The notes beneath the pieces are model-generated. The model saw nothing but the letters and a program-made list of their open reading frames with translations. It was not told the DNA's origin and did not search any database. A stretch of DNA of 64,000 nucleotides. It comes from Bog-473 sp963763575. Lineage in GTDB: Bacteria > Actinomycetota > Acidimicrobiia > Acidimicrobiales > RAAP-2. This document shows positions 35,313-43,880 of this stretch, in pieces; the first letter of the stretch is position 1, and each line of letters opens with the position of its first letter. The stretch lies in contig CAVXPD010000018.1 of the NCBI GenBank assembly GCA_963763575.1, forward strand, positions 62,001-126,000, written 5' to 3'. The translations under genes and the position numbers were made by a program.

Positions 35313-35903
35313 ATGTCGTTCGAGGCGGCTCCGTTCGACGTCGTGGAGGCCTCCCGGCGCGTGTGGCTGGAGCGCTGGGATCCGGAGGCGGCTTCGGGTA
35401 TGGCCGTGTTCACCGCCATCTTGCGGTCGCATCAGCTCCTCAGCGACCAGGTCAACCAAGTGATGAGGAGCCACGGCCTCACGTTCGCGCGCTACGAGGT
35501 TCTCGCCTGGCTGGCGACGGATCCAGAATCGGCCCGGACCCTCAGCTGGATCAGCAAGACCCTGCGCATTCCGCCGGCCACCGTCACCGACATCATCGAT
35601 CGCCTCGAGGACGAAAGGCTCGTTCGCCGAGTGCCGCATCCCTCCGACGCCCGGACGACGTTGGCCGTGATCACCGCGCGGGGACGGAAGGCCGCCACGG
35701 ATGCGACGCAGGACCTGAACACGACCGTCTACGAGCGCATCGGCCTGTCCGATCAGCAGCGCGATCAGCTCATCGACCTCCTGGCCCAGTTACGGGCGAG
35801 CGGGAACGAGTTCGACGTCGAACGCTCGAATGACGTCATCGAAGGGGTCGGGATCGGCGAGACCCAGAAGCGCCGTCGCAAACGCCGGCCCGAGGTCGCA
35901 TAG
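35313..35903 (+). CDS. MarR-family regulator
   Basis: A 196-residue winged-helix protein: FTAILRSHQLLSDQVNQVMR, LTFARYEVLAWLATDPES, SWISKTLRIPPATVTDIIDR, and the wing RRVPHPSDARTTLAVITARG. The N-terminal 40 residues are an extension, and the C-terminus is a basic tail (QKRRRKRRPEVA). It closes the amidohydrolase operon, 31 bases after the CoA-transferase, and is the natural local regulator of that run. ATG 35313 has GAGG just upstream; ATG 35286 is the alternative. Confidence 0.88.
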   Translation: MSFEAAPFDVVEASRRVWLERWDPEAASGMAVFTAILRSHQLLSDQVNQVMRSHGLTFARYEVLAWLATDPESARTLSWISKTLRIPPATVTDIIDRLEDERLVRRVPHPSDARTTLAVITARGRKAATDATQDLNTTVYERIGLSDQQRDQLIDLLAQLRASGNEFDVERSNDVIEGVGIGETQKRRRKRRPEVA

Positions 35904-36230
35904 CTCCTTCGCTCCAGCCGACGTCACCTCCTACTGCTGTGTCGCCCCACATGCGGCGAAACGAGGCGGCGAGGCGTCGCAAGTCCTTGCCAGGGGTCTG
36001 GCGTAATGATCACGGAGCGGCCTAGCAACCCCTGTAGCGCGGCCGAACCAACACAGGAGCGAACGCGTTGGCACTTGCTTCGTCGCCGCTCTCTCGCCGA
36101 CCTCTTCTCGTCTCTCGGTGCAGAGTCGATGGAGCTCAACCTGAAGGGCATCACCGTGACGATGCCCAGCACTGAGCAACTGGTGCACGGTCAATAGAGT
36201 CGGCTCAGTCGATCGGAGAGAGTGAGGGGT
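35904..36230. other. 327-bp gap without a supportable gene
   Basis: It separates the catabolic island from the phosphotriesterase gene. Short open stretches of about 60-80 codons exist on both strands, but none shows a ribosome site or a family motif. Base composition is lower in GC than the flanks in places. It may be a junction scar or hold the phosphotriesterase promoter; nothing specific is recognisable. Confidence 0.5.
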
Positions 36231-37223
36231 ATGGGGACCGTTGAGACTGTCCTGGGACCGGTAGACACGGCCGACCTGGGGCGGACCTATATGCACGAGC
36301 ACGTCTTCGTACTCGACGCCGACGTGCAGCTGAATTATCCGGCCGAGTGGGGCAGCGAGGACGACCGCGTGGCCGACGGCGTTGGCAAGCTGAAAGCCCT
36401 GGCGGCGCAAGGCGTCCGCAGCATCGCCGATCCCACTGTCGTCGGCCTGGGTCGGTATATCCCGCGCATCAAGCGCATCGCAGAGCAGGTGCCCGAGCTG
36501 AACATCATCGCCGCGACCGGCTGTTACACCTACGACCAGGTGCCGTTCTTTTTCTTCTATCGGGGCCCAGCCCTGTCGGCGGCGCTTGGCACCGAGGTCC
36601 CCGACCCCATGGTGGACATGTTCGTTGCCGACATCGTCGAAGGTATCGCCGGCACCGGGGTGAAGGCCGCCTTCTTGAAGTGTGCCATCGACCACCAGGG
36701 TCTGACTGACGGCGTGGCCCGGACAATGCGGGCGGTGGCCCGCGCCCACCGCCACACCGGCGCCCCGATCACCGTGCACACCCATCCGGCCACGGAGACC
36801 GGCCTGGTCGTGAAGAAGCTGCTCTGTGGTGAGGAAGGCGTCGATCCGACCCGTGTGGTGCTGGGTCACTCCGGCGACAGCGGCGACGTCGACCACCTGA
36901 GCGCCCTCGCCGACGAAGGCTTCATCCTCGGCATGGACCGTTTCGGGATCAACGTCGAGACGACCTTCGAGGCGCGGGCCGAGACGGTGGTGGAGATGTG
37001 TCGGCGGGGTTACGCCGATCGCATGGTGCTGTCGCAAGATGCGGCCTGTTACAACGACATGATCGACCCCAACGTGATCGCACTGATGACCCAGTGGAAC
37101 TACCTCCACATCCACGACGACGTGTTGCCTTACATCGGCGAGCGAGGCGTGACCGACGCCCAGATCGAGACGATGCTCGTCGAGACGCCGCGCCGTTACT
37201 TCGACAACAACGCGGCCTACTGA
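36231..37223 (+). CDS. phosphotriesterase-family (lactonase-like) metallohydrolase
   Basis: A 330-residue binuclear-metal TIM barrel. All six metal ligands of the family can be placed: His22 and His24 (YMHEHVF), the carboxylated Lys150 (AAFLKCAID), His183 or His185 (TVHTHPATE), His213 (LGHSGD) and Asp270 (VLSQDAAC). Many such proteins are lactonases (quorum lactones or sugar lactones) rather than true phosphotriesterases; the substrate cannot be fixed. GAGGGG precedes the ATG. It is convergent with the GHMP kinase gene. Confidence 0.9.
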   Translation: MGTVETVLGPVDTADLGRTYMHEHVFVLDADVQLNYPAEWGSEDDRVADGVGKLKALAAQGVRSIADPTVVGLGRYIPRIKRIAEQVPELNIIAATGCYTYDQVPFFFFYRGPALSAALGTEVPDPMVDMFVADIVEGIAGTGVKAAFLKCAIDHQGLTDGVARTMRAVARAHRHTGAPITVHTHPATETGLVVKKLLCGEEGVDPTRVVLGHSGDSGDVDHLSALADEGFILGMDRFGINVETTFEARAETVVEMCRRGYADRMVLSQDAACYNDMIDPNVIALMTQWNYLHIHDDVLPYIGERGVTDAQIETMLVETPRRYFDNNAAY

Positions 37224-37237
37224 CGGGCGTTACGCGC

Positions 37238-38299
37238 TCACTCCTCCCAGACCCGCACACCCTCGCGGCTCAGTGTCGTGGGCACCACACGCAACAGCGG
37301 ATCAGCCTCCACGAGCGCGCTCCGAAACCGGCGCGGGGCCTCCTCCTCGGGTCCGCACAAGATGGTGATGCTCCCTCCCTCGCCGCCGGCGCCGTTGACC
37401 TTCCACCCCAGCGCGCCGGCGGCGGCCGCAGTGTCGATGACGACCTGGGCGTCGGCACTGACGAGGCCGGGGTGCAGCTGGCGCTGCAGCTCGGTGTTCG
37501 AGCTCATCGTGCGTCCGAGCGCCACGAGGTCGCCGGCACACACTGCGTCCCGAGCGTTGTCGGCTGCCCGGCGCAGTCCCGCCAGGAGGGGAGAGCTCCC
37601 GCCCGCCCCGGCCAGAGCGGCGATCACGCGGTCGTGGACGTCCGAGGAGACGTGCGGCCGTCCGAGGCAGACCAGAACGAGCCGGCGCTCGAGCTCCCGG
37701 CGCACACCGTCCGACAACGGGATCTGCGTCACGGTCGTTTCGGGATATGCCGAGACCTCGATGTAATTGACCCCTCCGTAGGCGGCACAGAGCTGATCCT
37801 GGACTCCCGACTGCAGTCCGAGGCGGTCGACCTCGATCCGATGCGCGGTCGCTGCGATCTCGTGACGGGTCATACGACCCGGCGTGAGAGTGTCCAGCGC
37901 GGCGATCAAGGCGACCGATGCCGCGGCAGAGGTGCCGGTCGAGCTCCCGGGGGGAACCAGGGACGATACGGCGATCTCGGCCGAGACGTCCTCGGGGAGG
38001 CCCATCTGCTCGAGGGTGGCCTCGATCAGCCGGTGGCGTCCGGGAGGCGCGTCCAGTCCCACCGAGGAGTTCGGCTCGACTGGACTCTCCACGTGGATCG
38101 TCACCCGATCAGCACGAATACCGGCCCGACTCAGACGGACCTCAGCGGCGACGCAGGGCGTCACGGCGATGTTGAAGACCCGGCCGTGACCTGCGAACCA
38201 GGTGTCGGTCCAGCCGCCGTTGTCGCAGATGCGGATCGGTGCGGTCGCCCGGGCGACTCGCAGAGGCTTCGGGCCATCACCCACCGATCCATCATGCAC
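37238..38299 (-). CDS. GHMP-family sugar kinase
   Basis: About 353 residues. The N-terminal substrate region is ATAPIRICDNGGWTDTWFAG, the ATP-binding GHMP motif is SSLVPPGSSTGTSAAASVAL, and the C-terminal motif is GWKVNGAGGEGGSITILCGP. The profile resembles heptose/fucose/galactose-type kinases that phosphorylate the anomeric carbon, but the sugar is not determinable. The start is uncertain: GTG 38299 is used, GTG 38284 is also possible, and neither has a clear ribosome site. It is divergent from the DUF5996 gene and has no glycan-pathway neighbours. Confidence 0.83.
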   Translation of the reverse strand: MHDGSVGDGPKPLRVARATAPIRICDNGGWTDTWFAGHGRVFNIAVTPCVAAEVRLSRAGIRADRVTIHVESPVEPNSSVGLDAPPGRHRLIEATLEQMGLPEDVSAEIAVSSLVPPGSSTGTSAAASVALIAALDTLTPGRMTRHEIAATAHRIEVDRLGLQSGVQDQLCAAYGGVNYIEVSAYPETTVTQIPLSDGVRRELERRLVLVCLGRPHVSSDVHDRVIAALAGAGGSSPLLAGLRRAADNARDAVCAGDLVALGRTMSSNTELQRQLHPGLVSADAQVVIDTAAAAGALGWKVNGAGGEGGSITILCGPEEEAPRRFRSALVEADPLLRVVPTTLSREGVRVWEE

Positions 38300-38428
38300 G
38301 AGCGGGTTGGGTCGGCAGCAGTCTTCCAGCCTCGGCCCGGGCCAGGCGCAATGGGTACAGTCGGTGTCCTTGCCTGCTATTCGTGCGCCCCGGTGCACCG
38401 GCACCTCCCCGGCCTCGGTGGTCCGACC

Positions 38429-39352
38429 ATGAGCGCGTCCGCCACGTGGCCGGATGTCGGCCACGTGGACTGGCGCGAGACGCGCGACACCCTCCATCTG
38501 TGGATGCAGATCATCGGCAAGGTGAAGCTGGCCCTCAATCCAATGATCAACCATTGGTGGCAGGTGCCGCTGTACGTGTCGGCGCGTGGCCTCACCACCT
38601 CACTGATGCACGCCGGCGACCGGGGGCTGGAGATCGAGTTCGACTTCATCGATCACGAGCTGCGTCTGTTCACGTCCACGGGAGCGCGTCGTCTCGTCCC
38701 GCTCGAGCCACGATCGGTCGCCAGCTTCTATCAGGCGACCATGGCGGCGCTCGACGAGCTCGATATGACGGTCGACCTCTATGCGCGACCGACGGAGGTT
38801 CCGGTCGCCATCCCGTTCGAAGAAGACGAGACACATCGTTCGTATGACGGCGCGGCAGTCCAGCGGTTCTGGCTCGCCCTGCTGCAGGTCCACCGTGTGC
38901 TCGTGAAGTTCAGGGCGAGGTTCATCGGCAAGGTCAGCCCCGTGCACCTCTTCTGGGGTGCTTCGGACCTGTGCACCACCCGGTTCTCGGGACGCCCCGC
39001 ACCCAGGCATCCGGGTGGGGTCCCGAACTGCCCGGACCTGGTGCAGGAACTGGCGTACAGCCACGAGGTGTCGAGTTGTGGCTACTGGCCCGGTGGAGAC
39101 GGCAGCGGGGCGTTCTACGCGTACGCCTATCCGGAGCCGCCGGGATTTGCCGACTGGTCGGTGGAGCCGTCGCTGGCGTCCTACGACCACGAGCTCGGCG
39201 AGTTCATCCTGCCCTACGACGACGTGCGCACCAGCCCCGATCCGGAGTCGACCCTTCTCTCTTTTTGCCAGAGCACCTACGAGGCGGCAGCCACGTTGGC
39301 CAAGTGGGACCGGTCCGGTCTCGAGGCCGACGCCTCGGCGACCGGCGACTGA
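38429..39352 (+). CDS. DUF5996-family protein
   Basis: A 307-residue soluble protein of unknown function. Recognisable blocks are LHLWMQIIGKVKLALNPMIN, HWWQVPLYVSARGLTTSLM, IEFDFIDHELRLFTSTG, KVSPVHLFWGASDLCTTRFS and SSCGYWPGGDGSGAFYAYAY. The many aromatic and His residues suggest a binding pocket, but no catalytic motif is known. The ATG is preceded by the divergent kinase region with 129 bases between starts. No partner gene is implied. Confidence 0.8.
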   Translation: MSASATWPDVGHVDWRETRDTLHLWMQIIGKVKLALNPMINHWWQVPLYVSARGLTTSLMHAGDRGLEIEFDFIDHELRLFTSTGARRLVPLEPRSVASFYQATMAALDELDMTVDLYARPTEVPVAIPFEEDETHRSYDGAAVQRFWLALLQVHRVLVKFRARFIGKVSPVHLFWGASDLCTTRFSGRPAPRHPGGVPNCPDLVQELAYSHEVSSCGYWPGGDGSGAFYAYAYPEPPGFADWSVEPSLASYDHELGEFILPYDDVRTSPDPESTLLSFCQSTYEAAATLAKWDRSGLEADASATGD

Positions 39353-39464
39353 ACGCACGACGCATCTCCGCGTCGACCCTTGACGCACGGCCGTGCGACT
39401 TCTCGCGCCTGACCGTCCTGGACACCACCCGCCAGAGAAAGAACAACCCTGGCCAGAGCTATTC

Positions 39465-39502
39465 TTGACATTTCCTATCGTATTTATTAGAAAACTAGGA
39501 AA
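39465..39502 (+). promoter_or_regulatory. promoter with 9-bp inverted repeat; probable leaderless start
   Basis: The -35 TTGACA (39465-39470) is followed at 16-17 bp by TTAGAA/TAGAAA. CATTTCCTA (39469-39477) is mirrored exactly by TAGGAAATG (39496-39504), whose last three bases are the start codon of the binding-protein gene. Transcription would begin within a few bases of the ATG, so the mRNA is probably leaderless, and a regulator bound to the repeat would cover the whole promoter. Confidence 0.6.
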
Positions 39503-40539
39503 TGAATCCACGACGCATCCCTCGACTTGTCCTCATCGCAGCCGTCTCGGGTGTCGCCCTCACCGTGGTGGCGAATGCCGGGGCCGGCGCCGCCTCGTTC
39601 GCGAGCGGGCGCGCCGCAGCGACGGCGCCCGTCCCGCCTGGCACCGTCCTGCACGTCGGTGAACAACTGCACAACCTCTCGACCGCTCTCACTCTGGGGC
39701 ACGAGAGCCAGGGCTTCACCTACCAGGTCCAGTACTCCGAGTTCGTCGGTGGCCCGCCCATGTTGCAGGCGTTCGAGGGCGGCGCGCTCGACATCGGGTT
39801 CATCCAGAGCACCCCCCTGATCTTCGCCCAGGCGGCCGGCCAACAAGTGACCGCAGTGGCCGGCTGGGCCTCGAGCGGGAGCGCCTACGGCCTGGTGACC
39901 GCGCCCGGGGTCCGCTCGATCAAGTCCTGGGCGGGCCTGAAGGGCAAGCGGGTGGCCTTCCAGGAGGGCACCGCGCTCGAGTCGGCACTGCTCGAGGGGC
40001 TCGCGTCGGCAGGCCTCAACCTGCACGACATCACTCCGGTCAACGTGCCGGCGACGCAGGTCGCCGCGGCGCTCCAGGGTGATTCGGCCGACGTGGGCAT
40101 CGAGGTCGAGCCTCTGCTCAGCGCCTATCTGCAGGCGAACCCCACCGCACGCGTGATTGCGCATCCGGCCGCAGTGACGGAGAAGTCCGACTTCTTGGTC
40201 GCAAGCCATTCGGCGCTCGCCAACAAGGCGGTATCGGCGGCCATGGCCGACTACATCAGTCGGCTCGTCAAGGCGTACTCGTATCTGGCCGTCCATCCCC
40301 AGGCAGTAATCCAGACGACCTATGAGGGCCAGTACGGGCTGAAGCCCGCCCGCGCCGCCGTCGTCTCGGCCGACATCGGCCCGTCCACGTTCTTCCCGCT
40401 GCCCGGCGCCATCCTGCATCCGCAGCAGAATCTGGCCAACCTCTACCTCGCCGCCGGTGCGATCCCTTCACACGTGAACGTGAACCGCGAGTTCGACCCC
40501 CGCTTCAACTCGCTCGTGGCGGAAGGGCACGGTTCATGA
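39502..40539 (+). CDS. ABC transporter substrate-binding protein, NitT/TauT (sulfonate) type
   Basis: A 345-residue exported binding protein. The signal segment is RLVLIAAVSGVALTVVANAG (about 8-27). The mature part has the SsuA/TauA pattern: ALDIGFIQSTPLIFAQAAGQ, LKGKRVAFQEGTALESALLE, ATQVAAALQGDSADVGIEVE and ALANKAVSAAMADYISRLVK. The context (permease, ATPase, TauD dioxygenase) indicates aliphatic sulfonate or taurine uptake. Its stop overlaps the ATG of the truncated permease copy. The start lies inside the operator-like repeat. Confidence 0.9.
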   Translation: MNPRRIPRLVLIAAVSGVALTVVANAGAGAASFASGRAAATAPVPPGTVLHVGEQLHNLSTALTLGHESQGFTYQVQYSEFVGGPPMLQAFEGGALDIGFIQSTPLIFAQAAGQQVTAVAGWASSGSAYGLVTAPGVRSIKSWAGLKGKRVAFQEGTALESALLEGLASAGLNLHDITPVNVPATQVAAALQGDSADVGIEVEPLLSAYLQANPTARVIAHPAAVTEKSDFLVASHSALANKAVSAAMADYISRLVKAYSYLAVHPQAVIQTTYEGQYGLKPARAAVVSADIGPSTFFPLPGAILHPQQNLANLYLAAGAIPSHVNVNREFDPRFNSLVAEGHGS

Positions 40540-40949
40540 CGGTCTCCCTCACGCCCAGCGTGGCCGTCGAGCCCGCCCCGACGGGCCGCATCGCCGAGGC
40601 CGGCGTCGGCACGACCCCGTCCGGCCTGGAGCGGCTGCCCACCAGCGCCGACGGGGCCGTCCGGCGGCGACGCGGGACGGCGGGGCCGAGCCGGCTCATC
40701 GGCGTGGCGCTCCTGGTCGGCCTGTGGGAGGTCGCGTCGCTGGCCGGTTGGATCCGGCCGCAGGAGCTCGCCGCGCCCACGGCCGTGCTCTCCACGGGCG
40801 CACACCTGGTCGCCAACGGCACGCTGCCCTCCGCGCTGTGGGCGTCGCTCCAGCGGGTGTTCTGGGGGCTGGCGATCGGCGTGCCCGTCGGTGCGCTGCT
40901 CGCCCTCGCGGCCGGCCTCACTCGGACCGGCGAGCCACTGATCGACGGG
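40536..40949 (+). pseudogene. truncated ABC permease copy (N-terminal 138 codons)
   Basis: Nearly identical to the start of the complete permease at 41287: MTVSLTPSVAVEPAPTGRIA, GWIRPQELAAPTAVLSTGAH and LAIGVPVGALLALAAGLTRT. It encodes the cytoplasmic leader and first two membrane helices, then crosses at LIDG into the binding-protein copy in a wrong frame and ends after about 64 unrelated codons. The EAA-loop region needed to contact the ATPase is missing, so it cannot be a working permease. Confidence 0.85.
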
Positions 40950-41290
40950 TTCCAGGAGGGCACAGCGGTGACTCGGCACGGCTCAGGGGACTTGCTTCGG
41001 CAGGCCTCACCATGCACGACATCACCCCCGTCAACGTGCAGGCGACGCAAGTCGCGGCGGCGCTCCAGGGCGATTCGGCCGACGTGGGCATCGAGGTCGA
41101 GCGGCTCAGCGCCTACCTGCAGGCGAACCGGCCGGCCCGCGTGATCGCGCATCCGGCCGCAGTGACGGAGAAGTCCGACTTCTTGGTCGCCACCCAGTCG
41201 GCGCTCGCCAACAAGGCGGCGAACGTCAACGTCAACCGCGAGTTCGACCCCCGCTTCAGCTCGCTCGTGGCGGAAGGGCACGGTTCATGA
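40950..41290 (+). pseudogene. internally deleted copy of the ABC binding-protein gene
   Basis: It starts at TTCCAGGAGGGCA, matching the intact gene at 39958. It carries LASAGLTMHDITPVNVQATQ, ALQGDSADVGIEVERLSAYL and TEKSDFLVATQSALANKA, then jumps about 240 bases to NVNREFDPRFSSLVAEGHGS. The signal peptide and most of both lobes are gone. A small insertion-deletion scramble lies near 40965-41010. Its terminal stop still overlaps the ATG of the intact permease, so translational coupling of the downstream genes is preserved. Confidence 0.85.
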
Positions 41291-42174
41291 CGGTCTCCCT
41301 CACGCGCAGCGTGGCCGTCGAGCCCGCCCCGACGGGCCGCATCGCCGAGGCCGGCGTCGGCACGACCCCGCCCGGCCTGGAGCGGCTGCCCACCAGCGCC
41401 GACGGGGCCGTCCGGCGGCGACGCGGGACGGCGGGGCCGAGCCGGCTCATTGGCGTGGCGCTCCTGGTCGGCCTGTGGGAGGTCGCGTCGCTGGCCGGGT
41501 GGATCCGGCCGCAGGAGCTCGCCGCGCCCACCACCGTGCTCTCCACGGGCGCACACCTGGTGGCCAACGGCACGCTGCCCTCCGCGCTGTGGGCGTCGCT
41601 CCAGCGGGTGTTCTGGGGGCTGGCGATCGGCGTGCCCGTCGGTGCCCTGCTCGCCCTCGCGGCCGGCCTCACTCGGACCGGCGAGCGACTGATCGACGGG
41701 AACGTCCAGATGTTGCGGTTCGTGCCCATCATCGGGCTCGAGTCGCTCTTCGTCCTCTGGCTGGGAGTCGGCGAGACCGCCAAGGTCTCCATGATCACGC
41801 TCGGGGTCGTGTTCCCGATCTACATCAACACCTTCGCCGCCATCAGGTCGATCGATCCGAGTTATGGCGAACTGGCCGACGTGGTCGGCTTGAGCCGGTG
41901 GGCGCGCCTCCGCCGCATCGTCCTTCCCGCCACGCTGCCCGGATTCCTGGTCGGCCTGCGTCTGGCCGTGGCCGTGGCGTGGCTACTCCTAGTCTTCGCG
42001 GAGCAGATCAACGCCTCGAACGGCCTCGGCTACCTGATCGTCCAGGCCCAGACGTTCTTCCAGTCCAACGTGATCGTGGTGTGCCTGGCCTGCTATGCCC
42101 TCCTCGGCCTCCTCACCGACGTGTTCGTGCGCACGCTCGAGTCGCGCTTGCTCAAGTGGCAACCGGGGCGATGA
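41287..42174 (+). CDS. ABC transporter permease, SsuC/TauC type
   Basis: A 295-residue integral membrane protein with about six helices after a 45-residue polar, Arg-rich leader. The conserved EAA-loop follows AIRSIDPSYGELADVVGLSR and ARLRRIVLPATLPGFLVGLR, which is diagnostic of this permease family. AWLLLVFAEQINASNGLGYL is the typical late helix. It is coupled upstream to the truncated binding-protein copy and downstream to the ATPase (ATGA). It transports sulfonate- or taurine-like compounds by inference from the operon. Confidence 0.92.
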   Translation: MTVSLTRSVAVEPAPTGRIAEAGVGTTPPGLERLPTSADGAVRRRRGTAGPSRLIGVALLVGLWEVASLAGWIRPQELAAPTTVLSTGAHLVANGTLPSALWASLQRVFWGLAIGVPVGALLALAAGLTRTGERLIDGNVQMLRFVPIIGLESLFVLWLGVGETAKVSMITLGVVFPIYINTFAAIRSIDPSYGELADVVGLSRWARLRRIVLPATLPGFLVGLRLAVAVAWLLLVFAEQINASNGLGYLIVQAQTFFQSNVIVVCLACYALLGLLTDVFVRTLESRLLKWQPGR

Positions 42175-42995
42175 CCGCGGTCGCGCCCCGTCGCGGGGAG
42201 GTGATCCCCTTTTCCGGCGACCTCGCAGTGGTGGTCCGCGGTCTGCGGCGGTCGTTCGGGGCTCGCGAAGTCCTGCGCGGCATCGACCTCGAGATCCGCC
42301 GCCGCGAGTTCGTGGCCCTTCTGGGCCGCAGCGGATCGGGCAAGAGCACGATCTTGCGTGCGCTGGCCGGGCTCGATCCCGGCGCGTCGGGCGACCTCTA
42401 CGTCCCCGCCCGCCGGTGTGTCGTCTACCAGGACCCCCGACTGCTGCCGTGGGCCCGGGTCCTGGCGAACGTCGTGCTGGGTCTCGACGGGCGCGACGTG
42501 GCGGTGAGGGGGCGTGCCGCACTGGCCGAGGTGAACCTCGAGGCACACGAAGAGGACTGGCCCAAGACGCTGTCGGGCGGCGAGGCCCAACGCGTCAGCT
42601 TGGCCCGCGCCCTCGTCCGCGAGCCCGACCTCCTGCTCCTCGACGAGCCGTTCGGAGCACTGGACGCGCTGACGCGCATCCGCATGCACGCCCTGGTCGT
42701 CAGGTTGTGCCAGAGGCACCACCCCGCCGTACTCCTGGTGACGCACGACGTCGACGAGGCCATCCTGCTGGCCGACCGGGTGCTCGTCTTGAGCGACGGC
42801 CACCTGTCCCTCGACCTCCCGGTGGGCCTCGCGGGGCCGCGGCAGCGGGGCACTCCCGAATTCGCCCGGCTGCGCGCTCGGCTGCTCGCCGAGCTCGGCG
42901 TGGACGAGGCGAACGAAGACGCGTCGAGCGGGTCGGCCGGACGTCCCACCCCGATTTCCAACCAACCCACACCACAAGAGGAGACAGTGAAATGA
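42171..42995 (+). CDS. ABC transporter ATP-binding protein, SsuB/TauB type
   Basis: A 274-residue ATPase: Walker A LGRSGSGKST, Q-loop VVYQDPRLLPW, signature LSGGEAQRVSLARALV, Walker B LLLLDEPFGALDA and switch His in LLVTHDVDEA. The RLLPW region after the Q-loop is typical of SsuB/TauB. It has a 40-residue Ser/Thr/Pro-rich C-terminal tail. Start and stop both overlap neighbouring genes by four bases, showing tight coupling with the permease and the dioxygenase. Confidence 0.95.
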   Translation: MTAVAPRRGEVIPFSGDLAVVVRGLRRSFGAREVLRGIDLEIRRREFVALLGRSGSGKSTILRALAGLDPGASGDLYVPARRCVVYQDPRLLPWARVLANVVLGLDGRDVAVRGRAALAEVNLEAHEEDWPKTLSGGEAQRVSLARALVREPDLLLLDEPFGALDALTRIRMHALVVRLCQRHHPAVLLVTHDVDEAILLADRVLVLSDGHLSLDLPVGLAGPRQRGTPEFARLRARLLAELGVDEANEDASSGSAGRPTPISNQPTPQEETVK

Positions 42996-43873
42996 CGACC
43001 ACCCTTGCCGGCACCGATCTCGAGGTCACGCCGCTCTCGAGCTCCATTGGAGCCGTGATCTGCGGCGTGGACCTGCGCGACGCCGACGACGAGACGATCG
43101 CGGAGATCCGCGACGTCTGGCTCGATCGCAAGGTCGTGTTCTTCCCGGGACAACATCTCGACGAGACCGAGCACCAGGCCTTTGCCGCCCGCTTCGGGGA
43201 GCTCACCGAGGGGCACCCCGTGGTGCCGAGCGTCGAGGGTTTCCCGAACGTCTTCGAGATCGACTACTCCAAGTCGCGCGAGCTCTACGCCACCTACGGC
43301 GACGTCACCTCCCGGACCCGGGGGATCCACTGGCACACCGACGTCACGTTCGTGCGCCGACCGCCCGCCGGCTCGATTCTGCGCGCCGTGGTGATCCCGC
43401 AGGCGGGCGGCGACACCGCCTTCTCCAACCAACAGGCGGCGTTCGAGGCGCTCAGCCCGTCCCTCCAGGACTACCTCTCGACCCTGCTCGCCGTGCACGA
43501 CGGCAGCGCCCAGTTCCGCTCCGTCTTCGAGCGCTTCGGTGACGGCAAGTGGGAGGGCGCGGACCTTCCCGCACTCGAGCCCGTGGTCCACCCGGTGGTG
43601 CGCACGCACCCCGAGACGGGTGCCCGGGTCCTCTTCGTCAACCGGGGGTTCACCTCCCACATCGTCGAGCTGGAGCGGCCCGAGAGCGACGCGCTCCTTT
43701 CGTTCCTCTATGAACACTCGGTGCGTCCCGAGTTCGTCGTCCGCTACCACTGGACCGCCGGCGACCTCGGCTTCTGGGACAACCGGGCCACCCAGCACTC
43801 GGTCGTCGGGGACTTCGGCGACCAGCACCGGGTGATCCAGCGCGTGACGATCAAGGGCGACGAGCCCGTCTGA
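42992..43873 (+). CDS. TauD/TfdA-family Fe(II)/2-oxoglutarate dioxygenase
   Basis: A 293-residue dioxygenase. The iron ligands are His115 and Asp117 (HWHTDVTF) and His268 (NRATQHSV); the 2-oxoglutarate-binding Arg is in HRVIQRVTI. FPGQHLDETEHQAFAARFGE is the family N-terminal block. Members release sulfite from taurine or alkylsulfonates, or cleave phenoxyacetates and sulfate esters. Its place at the end of a sulfonate-type ABC operon supports sulfur scavenging. GAGGAG precedes the ATG inside the ATPase gene. Confidence 0.93.
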   Translation: MTTTLAGTDLEVTPLSSSIGAVICGVDLRDADDETIAEIRDVWLDRKVVFFPGQHLDETEHQAFAARFGELTEGHPVVPSVEGFPNVFEIDYSKSRELYATYGDVTSRTRGIHWHTDVTFVRRPPAGSILRAVVIPQAGGDTAFSNQQAAFEALSPSLQDYLSTLLAVHDGSAQFRSVFERFGDGKWEGADLPALEPVVHPVVRTHPETGARVLFVNRGFTSHIVELERPESDALLSFLYEHSVRPEFVVRYHWTAGDLGFWDNRATQHSVVGDFGDQHRVIQRVTIKGDEPV

Positions 43874-43880
43874 CCGGCGA

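Larger units (their letters stand above)
40475..41700 (+). repeat. tandem direct repeat, about 475 bp, 751-bp period
   Basis: Bases 40475-40949 (end of the binding-protein gene plus the first 138 permease codons) recur at 41226-41700 with only about ten differences in the permease part. Between them lies a partial, more diverged copy of the binding-protein gene (matching 39958 onward). The right copy continues into the intact permease; the left copy stops at GATCGACGGG. The pattern is a partial operon duplication followed by internal deletion. Confidence 0.85.

Noticed and set aside
36006..36197. A 63-codon frame before the phosphotriesterase gene
   Set aside because: No ribosome site, no recognisable motif, and low GC codons; not enough to call a gene.
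41989..42546. Leftward frame across the permease/ATPase junction
   Set aside because: Shadow of two genes with intact ABC signatures.
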